A stretch of 64,000 nucleotides of DNA from Shewanella sp. Isolate13. Its GTDB lineage: Bacteria; Pseudomonadota; Gammaproteobacteria; Enterobacterales; Shewanellaceae. Shown in pieces: positions 16,813 to 25,041 of the stretch. The notes beneath the pieces are model-generated. The model was not told the DNA's origin and searched no databases. It saw nothing but the letters and a program-made list of their open reading frames with translations. The number at the start of each line of letters is the position of its first letter. Within the stretch, counting starts at the first letter, position 1. Made by a program: the position numbers and the translations under genes. The stretch spans positions 1-64,000 of the forward strand of contig NZ_JAKEVD010000002.1 in the NCBI RefSeq assembly GCF_022398325.1, in the 5' to 3' direction.

Positions 16813-17844
16813 CTATAATGGATTAAGGTAAGCTTTCACTGCGGTCAATCGTACCGTTGCCCCGCCAATGATGTCGAGAAAGCCTAGCAGTGACGATGGC
16901 TTGTCGGCGCTTATCCAGGCTGAGCCCGTCGCGCCAATAGGCAGCATCGCCATAGTGGCATCATCGACCTCAAGCACCACGGTTCGACCGACAGGCATAG
17001 AGCCTAAATTGATGTGGCGTGACACCATCTGCTCGCGAGGGAAAATATCGCCCTGTGCTTCTCCCGTTGCTTCAACCTTACTGTGTACTCTGGCTCTGAA
17101 TATCTGCCCAGGGTAGGCATCGATATAGAACTCGGCAAACTGCCCCGGCTGAATATAGGCAAAAGATTGATCGGGAATACGCATCTCAACAAACTTGCGG
17201 CCAGTGTCCCAAAGGTGCATGGCACCGATTCGAGAACCATCGGCGATATAGACATGGGTGACCATACCGTCAAACGGCGCACGTACCTCGAGTCTCTTCA
17301 ACTCAAACTGCTGCTTTCTTAACTGGGCATATTGCACCTCAAGCTGAGCGTCTTGCACCTTTAGCTCGGCTTTAATGATCTCCACCTCATCCTCTGCGTT
17401 TTCTAAGTCTCGCTCGCTAACATGCTCGCCAAGGTTGGCTTTACGTTGGTGAGTACGCTGGGCTTGGGCCAGTTTGACCTCGGTGGCTTCGATGCTGCGC
17501 TCAACTTCGTTAATACGCGCGTTGATCTCATCGATGGCGCTGCTGACCTTGTCATCGACTAAGGTGTAGAGCAGGTCGCCTTTGTTTACGTGCTGGTTAT
17601 GATCGATTGAGATGGTATCGATCTGTTGGCCAATCGCCGGTGATAAAATGGCGTGTGGTGCACGCACTGTGGTGGAGTTGGTCAGATCCGCTGGCGAGTA
17701 GAAGCGATGAGCTAAGAATAGGGCTATCGCAATTAAGCAACCAACAAACACGCTGATAAAGTAGTTTCTAGGTCTGGATTTAATAACTTTAAACTTGAAT
17801 AGTAACCAGACGATAAAGATATAGGGCAGCATTATCTCTTTCAT
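16813..17844 (-). CDS. HlyD/EmrA-type membrane fusion protein (YibH-like)
   Basis: A 343-residue periplasmic adaptor: one N-terminal transmembrane helix (about 27-47), a lipoyl-like half motif (AILSPAIGQQIDTISIDHNQHVNKGDLLYTL), a long coiled-coil hairpin (about 100-185), the second lipoyl half (LEVRAPFDGMVTHVYIADGSRIG) and a C-terminal beta domain. Such proteins bridge inner-membrane pumps to outer-membrane channels. Its start overlaps the stop of the upstream DUF3302 gene by four bases (ATGA), so translation is coupled. The pair corresponds to yibI-yibH of E. coli. No transporter gene is adjacent, so the substrate is unknown. Confidence 0.88.
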   Translation of the reverse strand: MKEIMLPYIFIVWLLFKFKVIKSRPRNYFISVFVGCLIAIALFLAHRFYSPADLTNSTTVRAPHAILSPAIGQQIDTISIDHNQHVNKGDLLYTLVDDKVSSAIDEINARINEVERSIEATEVKLAQAQRTHQRKANLGEHVSERDLENAEDEVEIIKAELKVQDAQLEVQYAQLRKQQFELKRLEVRAPFDGMVTHVYIADGSRIGAMHLWDTGRKFVEMRIPDQSFAYIQPGQFAEFYIDAYPGQIFRARVHSKVEATGEAQGDIFPREQMVSRHINLGSMPVGRTVVLEVDDATMAMLPIGATGSAWISADKPSSLLGFLDIIGGATVRLTAVKAYLNPL

Positions 17845-18152
17845 GCGCGCGTCCCCCTAATCCACTCTTGTACCCTGTCCCAATCGGTCACGATGGCGAT
17901 AACGGCCAATACCCAAAGCGGTTTCCAAAATAGGCCTAACATACAGAGCCAGAAAACCAGTTTGGCCTGCCGCATGCCACGTTCTTTTGCTAGGTATTTG
18001 GGCAGTGAGTGTAGGTGCCAAAGCTTAAGTGCCACCCAACTGACTATCCCTAAAGTGATCAGGGTGACGACCCACATAAAGGCAACCGATTCGAGCAGCA
18101 GCATTACGCTGGGGAGGTTTTCGTAAGTTAAATTGGTGTCATGGATCTTCAT
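17841..18152 (-). CDS. DUF3302 small inner-membrane protein (YibI-like)
   Basis: A 103-residue protein with two transmembrane helices (about 24-44 and 67-88) separated by a basic segment (LPKYLAKERGMRQAK) and ending in a polar tail (DWDRVQEWIRG). This matches DUF3302 (YibI/YiaW). It sits directly upstream of, and overlaps, an HlyD-type adaptor, the arrangement seen for yibI-yibH, and the two probably act together. Biochemical function is unknown. Confidence 0.8.
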   Translation of the reverse strand: MKIHDTNLTYENLPSVMLLLESVAFMWVVTLITLGIVSWVALKLWHLHSLPKYLAKERGMRQAKLVFWLCMLGLFWKPLWVLAVIAIVTDWDRVQEWIRGTRA

Positions 18153-18590
18153 TCAACTCTCTTAGATAGCTAATCATTAGGTTAAAAACACGAAATAAAG
18201 TGATTGCAAATAGTAGCGTTTTTTAGCTGAACCTCAGTTGAACTCTATGAGCGGTTCTTGAGATTTGTGTCAATAAATAGTGATAGCTCTAACTCATATC
18301 AATAATTTGAAATTATTAGGTTTGGGTTATATTTTTGGCGTTAAATTTTTAAAGTTCTTTTTAATGGTTACTTCTATTGTATAAATCAGTAGTTAGTTGC
18401 TTTAAATGCTGGTTACCGTGTGTTTTATTTTATTATTACCTCTTTTTAATCAGCTTGTTAGTTGTCAAAGTTTTGTCTTTTGTGGTTTTAAGGTGTTTAT
18501 TGCTGTTAGATTGATTTTTTCACTATATTTTGATTTACAAAATTAGGGTTGCAGATAATAATCCGCAAAATGAGATGAGTGCTACTTATG
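18153..18590. other. AT-rich intergenic region upstream of the c-di-GMP riboswitch
   Basis: About 440 bases, very AT-rich, between the divergent DUF3302 gene and the chitinase leader. No ORF was found. It must contain the chitinase promoter, but no single -35/-10 pair stands out. Confidence 0.4.
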
Positions 18591-18684
18591 CACTTGATGA
18601 AAAAGGCAAAACCTGTGAAAACGGGTGACGCAAAGCATCCAGCCTAACGGAGTAATTCCTACGGCAGTGGCGCTACCGCAAGTG
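18591..18684 (+). ncRNA. Cyclic-di-GMP-I (GEMM-I) riboswitch
   Basis: All parts of the GEMM-I aptamer can be read. P1 is CACUUG (18591-18596) with CAAGUG (18679-18684). The first internal helix CCUGU-GAAA-ACGGG has the GAAA tetraloop. The highly conserved GACGCAAAGC-UCC-GCCUAA string follows (18627-18647). The third helix closes with GGCAGUGGCGCUACCGC, which aligns with the GGUAGCGGGGUUACCG side of the Vibrio Vc2 aptamer. The start codon is 66 bases downstream; the T-rich GTTTGTTGCTTTT at 18711-18723 after a possible hairpin may be the output. It would place the chitinase under c-di-GMP control. Confidence 0.93.
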
Positions 18685-18750
18685 ACACGGGCTGCAGACA
18701 TTGCCTGCCTGTTTGTTGCTTTTCGATGTTGAATGAAAAGGGATGAATTA

Positions 18751-20934
18751 ATGAAATCACTCAAACTTAATCTACTTGGCGCGAGCATAGCATTGGCAAT
18801 GGGCGCGATGTCGGCGCCAGCTATGGCTAATGGCGTTGATATGGTCAACCCGCAAGCTGGGGTTGTTGTTGGTTATTGGCATAACTGGTGTGGCGGTGCG
18901 GGTTATAAAGGTGGTGTTGCCCCTTGTGTGACGCTAACTGAGATCGATCCACAATATAACGTGGTCGATGTGTCATTTATGAAGGTCTACGGTGCAGTAG
19001 GCACGATTCCTACCTTTAAACTCGATCCAGAAATTGGTTTAACCGAAGCTGAATTTATTGAGCAGATAGGTGAGCTTAACCGTCAAGGCCGTTCGGTATT
19101 GATCGCCTTAGGCGGTGCCGATGCTCATATCGAACTTCGTAATGGTCAAGAGCAAGCCCTAGCCGATGAGATTATCCGTCTTGTCGAAGTCTATGGCTTT
19201 GATGGTCTAGATATCGATTTAGAGCAAGCGGCGGTGACCGCTGCAGACAACCAAACCGTTATTCCTGCGGCGCTGCGTATCGTTAAAGATTACTACCGTG
19301 AACAGGGTAAAAACTTCTTGATCACCATGGCGCCAGAGTTCCCATACCTAACAACTGGTGGCAAGTACGTGCCTTATATCACGGCATTAGAGGGCTATTA
19401 CGACTGGATTAATCCACAATTTTATAACCAAGGCGGTGACGGTATTTATATCGAAGGCCTAGGTTGGATTGCGCAAAACAACGATAACTTAAAGCAAGAG
19501 TTTATTTATCATATCGCTGACGCACTAGCTAACGGCAACAATGGTTTTACTAAGATCCCGCATGACAAACTTGTGTTTGGTATACCTACTAACATCGATG
19601 CCGCAGCAACGGGCTATGTTACAGACCCACAAAAACTGTACGCTGCTTTTGAACAACTAAAAGCACAAGGTCAGCCACTACGTGGTGTGATGACTTGGTC
19701 TGTTAACTGGGATATGGGGCAAAGCTCTGCGGGTCAGGCGTACAATGAGTCATTTATTAAGGCATACGGTCCGTTTATTCATGGCCAAGATATTCTGCCG
19801 CCAGAGCCAGATAACGGTAAGCCAATTTTTAGTGGGGTGAACAACACTCGCGTTAAGTTAGGCGCACAGTTTGATGCATTAGCCGGTGTGAGTGCTAAGG
19901 ATATAGAAGATGGTGACTTAACATCGTCAATTGAAGTTGAAGGTAACGTAAACACTGACGCACTGGGTTTGTATGCACTAACATACCGCGTGTCTGATAG
20001 CGATGATAATCTGACTGAGCAAGTGCGTAGTGTTGAAGTGTATAACACCAAACCAGAAATCAAAGGCGTAACTAATGCCAGTGTATTAGTTGGTAGTGAG
20101 TTTTACCCTATGGCTGGTGTTAGCGCACTTGATGCCGAAGATGGTGACTTAACAGACCATATCGTTATTGAAGGTGATGTTGATACGGATAGACTAGGTC
20201 AGTATTCACTCACTTACCGCGTAACAGACAGTGCAGGGCAACAAACCGTTGCATTGCGTACTGTTACTGTGAAAGAGCAAGGCGCTGTGTGTGAAAATGC
20301 ATGGGATAAAGCAAAGGTTTACCTTGGCGGTGACACGGTTAGCCATTCAGGTCAGAGTTGGTTAGCTGGCTGGTGGACCCAAGGTGATGAGCCGGGCACT
20401 ACAGGCGAGTGGGGCGTTTGGAAAGCGCAAGGCGATAGCGATTGTGATGGCGGCTTGCCTCCAGTGGTTAAACCTACTCTTGATGTAAGCGGTATTGCGC
20501 CGCGCTATGTGCTTGAGCAAGGCAGTGTGACTATTGAGTTTAGCGCTAGTGTTAACCAAACTATGGTAGTTAATGCCAGCTTAGAACAAGGCAGTACTGT
20601 GTTTGCAAGCAGTGAAGTTAAGGTATCGAGCTCTGCTGCTGTCACCTTGTCAGCAACGGATTTAGTGGCAGGTAGCTATGAAGTCGTAGTGAGCGCACCA
20701 GAGCTGGAATTGATTCGTCGCACTAGCGTTAGCTTGGTTGAGGAAGATAGCGAGGGCGGCGACTATCCAGCTTACGCGGCAGGTACCCAATACCAAGCCG
20801 GTGACGTAGTGACTAACGCTGGTGGGGTATATGAGTGCCTACCTTGGCCAAACAGTGGTTGGTGTAGCGGCGCTGCGAGTCACTATGCACCAGGTACTGG
20901 CAGTGCTTGGCAAGATGCTTGGTTCGCACGTTAA
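18751..20934 (+). CDS. Secreted GH18 chitinase with Ig-like (DUF5011) and chitin-binding modules
   Basis: I start at the ATG at 18751 (AAGGGA ribosome-binding site) rather than 18733. The 727-residue product has a signal peptide (cut near AMA-NG), a GH18 catalytic domain (about 30-345) with the DGLDIDLE active-site motif at residues 151-158 (Glu158 the acid), two DUF5011/Ig-like repeats (about 350-435 and 436-510, each with D-EDGDLT), a CBM5/12 module with AWDKAKVYLGGDTV and WWTQGDEPG (about 515-565), a linker domain, and a second CBM5/12-like C-terminus (YAAGTQYQAGDVV). It hydrolyses chitin outside the cell. The upstream GEMM-I aptamer ties expression to c-di-GMP and hence surface life. Confidence 0.95.
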   Translation: MKSLKLNLLGASIALAMGAMSAPAMANGVDMVNPQAGVVVGYWHNWCGGAGYKGGVAPCVTLTEIDPQYNVVDVSFMKVYGAVGTIPTFKLDPEIGLTEAEFIEQIGELNRQGRSVLIALGGADAHIELRNGQEQALADEIIRLVEVYGFDGLDIDLEQAAVTAADNQTVIPAALRIVKDYYREQGKNFLITMAPEFPYLTTGGKYVPYITALEGYYDWINPQFYNQGGDGIYIEGLGWIAQNNDNLKQEFIYHIADALANGNNGFTKIPHDKLVFGIPTNIDAAATGYVTDPQKLYAAFEQLKAQGQPLRGVMTWSVNWDMGQSSAGQAYNESFIKAYGPFIHGQDILPPEPDNGKPIFSGVNNTRVKLGAQFDALAGVSAKDIEDGDLTSSIEVEGNVNTDALGLYALTYRVSDSDDNLTEQVRSVEVYNTKPEIKGVTNASVLVGSEFYPMAGVSALDAEDGDLTDHIVIEGDVDTDRLGQYSLTYRVTDSAGQQTVALRTVTVKEQGAVCENAWDKAKVYLGGDTVSHSGQSWLAGWWTQGDEPGTTGEWGVWKAQGDSDCDGGLPPVVKPTLDVSGIAPRYVLEQGSVTIEFSASVNQTMVVNASLEQGSTVFASSEVKVSSSAAVTLSATDLVAGSYEVVVSAPELELIRRTSVSLVEEDSEGGDYPAYAAGTQYQAGDVVTNAGGVYECLPWPNSGWCSGAASHYAPGTGSAWQDAWFAR

Positions 20935-20978
20935 TCGTTAATAGTGAATGCTATGCTTGTCTAGCATGAATATGCTAA

Positions 20979-21007
20979 AGCCTCGTCGATGTGACGGGGC
21001 TTTTTTA
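20979..21007 (+). terminator. Terminator of the chitinase gene
   Basis: AGCCTCGTC and GACGGGGCT pair (with one G-U) around GATGT, followed by six T. Confidence 0.85.
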
Positions 21008-21165
21008 CACAATAAATGTACTGCTAATTTATCCCTTATTTATATGCACTTAGCTATATGGAAAAAGTGTGATCTTGGCTGCAAAACATGACTGATGGAC
21101 TAGCGGTCGTGAACAGTTAATAAGAATATCTGCTGCATATATTAATTCAATAATAATAACTAAGT

Positions 21166-22326
21166 ATGCAAAGCTCTTCTTTCAAATTAAGTCGTCGTCA
21201 ATTCCTATATGCAGGTGCCGCCGCATCAAGCTTGGCCACCATAGGATGTAGCTCAACCTCAATCTCTACAGCGACGACTTCGACAGCATCGACTGGAATG
21301 ACTGCGGATGACGCGATACCGCTAAACTTTAATGAAAACCCTCTTGGCCTAGCGCCAAAAGCGCAGCAAGCTGTGGCAGAGGCACTGCCTAATGCCTGGC
21401 GCTACCCCGATGCCGCGCGCAGTCAATTGATGACGGCGATTGCAGAGAATATATCAGTGGCAGAGTCGCAACTCATCTATGGCAATGGCTCGTCAGAAGT
21501 CTTAAAGATGGCACTGGATGCGTTGGTGCAAACTAACACTCAATTGGTGATGCCAGATCCAAGCTACGGGGTGATCATCGATTACGCCATGGCGCGTGGT
21601 GTACCCGTAGTGAAGGTAAAGCTAGATAACAATTGGCAAACGGATATTGCCACCATGAAGGCAAAAGTAGCGGCTCACAATGGTCCTTCAATCGTGTACC
21701 TGTGTAACCCTAATAACCCGACGGGTTTGCTACTGCCTCAAAGCGAGCTTAATCAGTGGTTAGATAAGGCATCAAGCCAGCTGAGCTTTATCGTCGATGA
21801 AGCCTATGTGGAGTATGTGCAGCAAGCTGGGTTTGTGTCTGCGGTTGAACGGGTTAAGCAAGGTCAGTCACATATTGTGGTGTGCAGAACTTTCTCAAAG
21901 ATCTACGCCCTTGCTGGACTTCGTGTCGGCTATGGAGTCGCCCATAGTGAGTTAATTAAGCTGATGCAGGCCCAAGCCAGTATCGACAATGCTAACTTAA
22001 TTGGCTGCGTCGCTGCTAAGGCCAGCCTTGAAAGCCCTAAATGGTTAGAATTAAGCTTACAATCTAATAGTCAGGCTAAGGCTTTAGTATACCAACAGTT
22101 AACTGAATTAGGTTTAGAGTATTTGCCAAGCGAGACCAACTTCATCTTCCACAAGGTTAATGGCGATAGCGAGCTGTATATGCAGCGTATGGCAAAGGCG
22201 GGTATTTTGGTCGGGCGCCCGTTTAACCATGGAGAAGGTTGGAACCGCCTTTCTATCGGCACCCCTGCGCAGATGCAATATTTCTGCAAGACCTTAGTAA
22301 AATTTCGCGAATTGGGCTGGGTGTAA
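21166..22326 (+). CDS. Tat-exported, HisC-like aminotransferase (fold type I PLP enzyme), possible lipoprotein
   Basis: A 386-residue PLP enzyme of the histidinol-phosphate/aromatic aminotransferase group, with a twin-arginine signal at the N-terminus (SRRQFLYAG) and a possible lipobox (ATIGC). Catalytic features are present: FNENPLG for substrate binding, CNPNNPTG, VDEAYVEY with the PLP-ring Asp, and TFSKIYALAGLRVGYG containing the Schiff-base Lys. HisC itself is cytoplasmic, so the Tat signal suggests folding with PLP inside and export to the periplasm. A cysteine-synthase-like gene follows on the same strand after a long hairpin, and an AraC regulator after that. Substrate unknown. Confidence 0.85.
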   Translation: MQSSSFKLSRRQFLYAGAAASSLATIGCSSTSISTATTSTASTGMTADDAIPLNFNENPLGLAPKAQQAVAEALPNAWRYPDAARSQLMTAIAENISVAESQLIYGNGSSEVLKMALDALVQTNTQLVMPDPSYGVIIDYAMARGVPVVKVKLDNNWQTDIATMKAKVAAHNGPSIVYLCNPNNPTGLLLPQSELNQWLDKASSQLSFIVDEAYVEYVQQAGFVSAVERVKQGQSHIVVCRTFSKIYALAGLRVGYGVAHSELIKLMQAQASIDNANLIGCVAAKASLESPKWLELSLQSNSQAKALVYQQLTELGLEYLPSETNFIFHKVNGDSELYMQRMAKAGILVGRPFNHGEGWNRLSIGTPAQMQYFCKTLVKFRELGWV

Positions 22327-22363
22327 TTAACGTCTGGGCATAGGTAGCGAATCTTAGTTCATT

Positions 22364-22395
22364 CAACCAGTATTGCGCTAAAGCAATACTGGTTG
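22364..22395. repeat. Perfect 13-bp hairpin between PLP-enzyme genes
   Basis: CAACCAGTATTGC and GCAATACTGGTTG pair completely around a six-base loop. No T-run follows, so it may be a 3' stabiliser or attenuating structure between the two genes rather than a classical terminator. Confidence 0.7.
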
Positions 22396-22511
22396 CTGAA
22401 CAGCTCTTGCTAACTGCTCTTGTAAACTTAAGTATCATGGAAGCATAGGTTTGGCTTAAATCAAATCTGTGCCTAATATTGAATGAGTATCTGCAACAGA
22501 GATTGTTATCT

Positions 22512-23609
22512 ATGTCAGCTTCCTCATCCTCCTCAAGTTTTGACCATCAGGTATTTGTCCCCCATGGCATTGCCAGTAATATCACTGAGCTTATCGGCAA
22601 TACCGATCTACTTAGGATCAACAGCCTGAGTGAGCTAAGCGGTTGTGAGATCTTACTTAAGTGTGAACAGCAAAACCCCGGTGGCTCGATTAAAGATCGT
22701 GCCGCCCTGCAGATGGTTCAAGATGCTATTGCTAGTGGCAAGTTAACTCCAGGTATGACTATCGTTGAAGGCACAGCAGGTAACACGGGGATTGGTCTAG
22801 CTCTGGTGGCTAAGGCTATGGGGTTCAAGATGTTAGTTGTGATGCCAAGGGGGCAGGCGCGTGAGAAAGAACAGATGGTCTTGCTTTATAATGCCGAGCT
22901 TAAGCTAGTGGATGCCTGCCCGTTTGCCAACCCAGATCATTTTTATCATACGGCTAAGCGCCTCGGTGCAGAGAATGAGAATTACTGGTGGGCCGATCAA
23001 TTTGAAAATACCAGCAACAGCAAGGCCCACTTTAGCCATACAGGGCCAGAGATCTGGCGTCAGACTCAAGGTAAAATCGATGCATTGGTGTCGGTTGCTG
23101 GCACTGGTGGCACCATCGCGGGTAACTCCCGCTTTCTTTCGACTAAGAATAGACAATTGCAAACTTGGCTGGTGGATCCCGATGGTTCAGGGATTTATAA
23201 CTACTTAAAAACAGGCGAATATGTTGCTAGTGGAAGTTCCTTTACCGAAGGGATAGGTATTATGCGAAGCGTCGAAAACTTTCGCCAAGCGAAGATCGAT
23301 AAAGCCATTACCTTGCCCGATGTCGATTTAGTGGCCATCGCACGTCATGTAAGAGAGCATGATGGTATTGTGCTCGGAAGCAGTGCGGCGCTCAACGTTG
23401 CTGGCGCTCTTTATGCGGCGGCTAAGATGGGCAGAGGAAAAACCATAGTGACCTTTTATTGCGATCTTCCTGAGCGTTCTTCATCGAAGCTTTATAATGA
23501 GCAATTTCTCAGCGAAAAAGGTTTCAGTGGTGAGAGTGAATCTGCTCTGGCCATGTTTACTCGTTATCAAGAGCAGTCGTTATCCGCCGTAGTGGAGGTG
23601 CGAGGCTAA
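22512..23609 (+). CDS. Cysteine-synthase-like PLP enzyme (fold type II)
   Basis: A protein of about 365 residues in the CysK/CysM/CBS family. Motifs seen are NITELIGNTDLLRI, the PLP lysine in NPGGSIKDRAA, EGTAGNTGIGLA for the substrate carboxylate, the phosphate loop VAGTGGTIAG, and TFYCDLPERSSSKL near the C-terminus. The frame extends back to a TTG at 22479, but the ATG at 22512 is the more conventional start; neither has a strong ribosome-binding site. Expected chemistry is beta-replacement on an activated serine to form cysteine. Its setting beside an exported aminotransferase rather than other cys genes suggests a specialised role. A longer insertion (DQFENTSNSKAHF) resembles that of cystathionine-synthase-type members. 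Confidence 0.85.
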   Translation: MSASSSSSSFDHQVFVPHGIASNITELIGNTDLLRINSLSELSGCEILLKCEQQNPGGSIKDRAALQMVQDAIASGKLTPGMTIVEGTAGNTGIGLALVAKAMGFKMLVVMPRGQAREKEQMVLLYNAELKLVDACPFANPDHFYHTAKRLGAENENYWWADQFENTSNSKAHFSHTGPEIWRQTQGKIDALVSVAGTGGTIAGNSRFLSTKNRQLQTWLVDPDGSGIYNYLKTGEYVASGSSFTEGIGIMRSVENFRQAKIDKAITLPDVDLVAIARHVREHDGIVLGSSAALNVAGALYAAAKMGRGKTIVTFYCDLPERSSSKLYNEQFLSEKGFSGESESALAMFTRYQEQSLSAVVEVRG

Positions 23610-23780
23610 TCGGATATACTCGTAATCGGTTTAGATTGAGAGCTGAGTTTTATTTTCATTGCCTCTTTATTGATTATTAGCCTATGGCATTAGATAGTTC
23701 ACTAAAGTAGTTATTCGCGTTTTACCCTTAAGCTAGTAATGTTTGGCTTTTGCGGTTCTTGAACTGTAGGCATAAAGTCG

Positions 23781-24662
23781 ATGAACAATGTTCCTAATGT
23801 AGAATTTAGGGCTCCGAGTATTAAAAAGTCGGGTGTCGAAATATTAGATTTGGAGCTTTTCTATAGCAGATTACCTAAGTATAAAGTCTGTCCATCACAT
23901 GCTCACCGGATTAATTACTTCTGCTTTATCTATATTACAGAGGGACAAGGCGGTCACTTTGTGGATTTCAAATATCACCCTTTTAAGCAAGGTAGCTTTA
24001 TTTTTGTCAACAAACACCAAGTGCATGCCTTTGATCTGAAGAATCGCCCTAAAGGTAAGATGATCAATATTACCGAAGACTTCTTAAATGCTATTTTAAC
24101 CAATATTCGCATCCCTTTTTTTACTCCTACCCACTTGGTGAGTTCACAGCAGCCACTTTTGAGCCTAAGCTCCGCCTTGGTTGATACCTGTGACAGTTTG
24201 CTGCTTGAGATCAATAAGGCTCAGGAAAGCGAAGCGGAATCACAGTTACTCGTGCAGCTGTTGTTTTCGTCACTGTTGGTGGCCTTGGCTGCTGAGCGCA
24301 AAACGGACGTTCAGCATCTTAGCGAAACTCAGGCGTTACGTTTTCAGCAGTTCTTATTGCTTATTGAGAGTAATGCGGCTCATACCCGTGATGCATCGGA
24401 TTACGCCGAGATGCTGCATATCTCTTATAAATCGCTGAACCAAATGTGTAAGCAGGCGAGTGGTCAAACTGCCAAGCAGTTAATTGATGCCCATGCCATT
24501 CTTGAGATAAAGCGACAATTAATTATCGGTAGCGCTAAAATTCAAGACATTGCTTATGAGTTAGGTTTCGATGATGTGACCTATTTCGTGAAATTTTTTA
24601 AGCGTCATACCCAACTGACGCCTTCTCAATTCAGGGGGAAGGCCGCCACTCAGTTCTCTTAA
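23781..24662 (+). CDS. AraC-family transcriptional regulator with cupin sensor
   Basis: A 293-residue regulator. The N-terminal half (about 35-115) is an AraC-type cupin with the HAHRINYFCFIYITEG and FVNKHQVHAF strands. The C-terminus holds two helix-turn-helix motifs (about 200-285): YAEMLHISYKSLNQMCKQASGQ and DIAYELGFDDVTYFVKFFKRH. The ligand is unknown. It lies 170 bases downstream of the cysteine-synthase-like gene on the same strand and may regulate that cluster. The sensing of an amino-acid-like or sugar ligand would be a guess. Confidence 0.88.
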   Translation: MNNVPNVEFRAPSIKKSGVEILDLELFYSRLPKYKVCPSHAHRINYFCFIYITEGQGGHFVDFKYHPFKQGSFIFVNKHQVHAFDLKNRPKGKMINITEDFLNAILTNIRIPFFTPTHLVSSQQPLLSLSSALVDTCDSLLLEINKAQESEAESQLLVQLLFSSLLVALAAERKTDVQHLSETQALRFQQFLLLIESNAAHTRDASDYAEMLHISYKSLNQMCKQASGQTAKQLIDAHAILEIKRQLIIGSAKIQDIAYELGFDDVTYFVKFFKRHTQLTPSQFRGKAATQFS

Positions 24663-24772
24663 ATCTTACCTTTCAATTACTTGGTTAGATTAAGAAATAG
24701 GCTTGAAGCACTAGGAATAAATAGCCATCGAGCTCACATAGTTTTTAATAGGTACGAAAAACACCATTTTAG

Positions 24773-24901
24773 GGCCGAAAAATCCATTACGCCTCGGCGG
24801 TGAATTGACTATTTTCCACTTTGTAAAATTGAAGTAAGCGAAATCCACTTTCAATAACCTTTATTCATGCCCTAAGTTCGGCGTGATGGTTTTTTGCGGC
24901 C
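24773..24901. repeat. Large imperfect inverted repeat upstream of the octaheme cytochrome gene
   Basis: GGCCG-AAAAATCCATTACGCC (24773-24793) and GGCGTGATGGTTTTTTGCGGCC (24880-24901) pair at about 18 of 22 positions. The 86 bases between contain a smaller inverted pair (TTGAAGT with ACTTTCAA) and two copies of TCCACTTT. This could be a structured RNA leader or the remains of a small palindromic element. No gene lies in 24663-25041. Confidence 0.5.
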
Positions 24902-25041
24902 AAAATAAAGTGCATCCTGTTGAATGTTAGGCTTATTTTTAAAAGTGAGTCATTTCAGTTTTTATAAACGGTGATGATTTTTACGCGGTATCAATATCAG
25001 AATTTAAATAAAAAATAATGATAACTTTTGCAGGGAATATC

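Noticed and set aside
18582-18848. 88-codon minus-strand ORF across the chitinase leader
   Set aside because: It is antisense to the GEMM-I aptamer and signal peptide; no ribosome-binding site or family.
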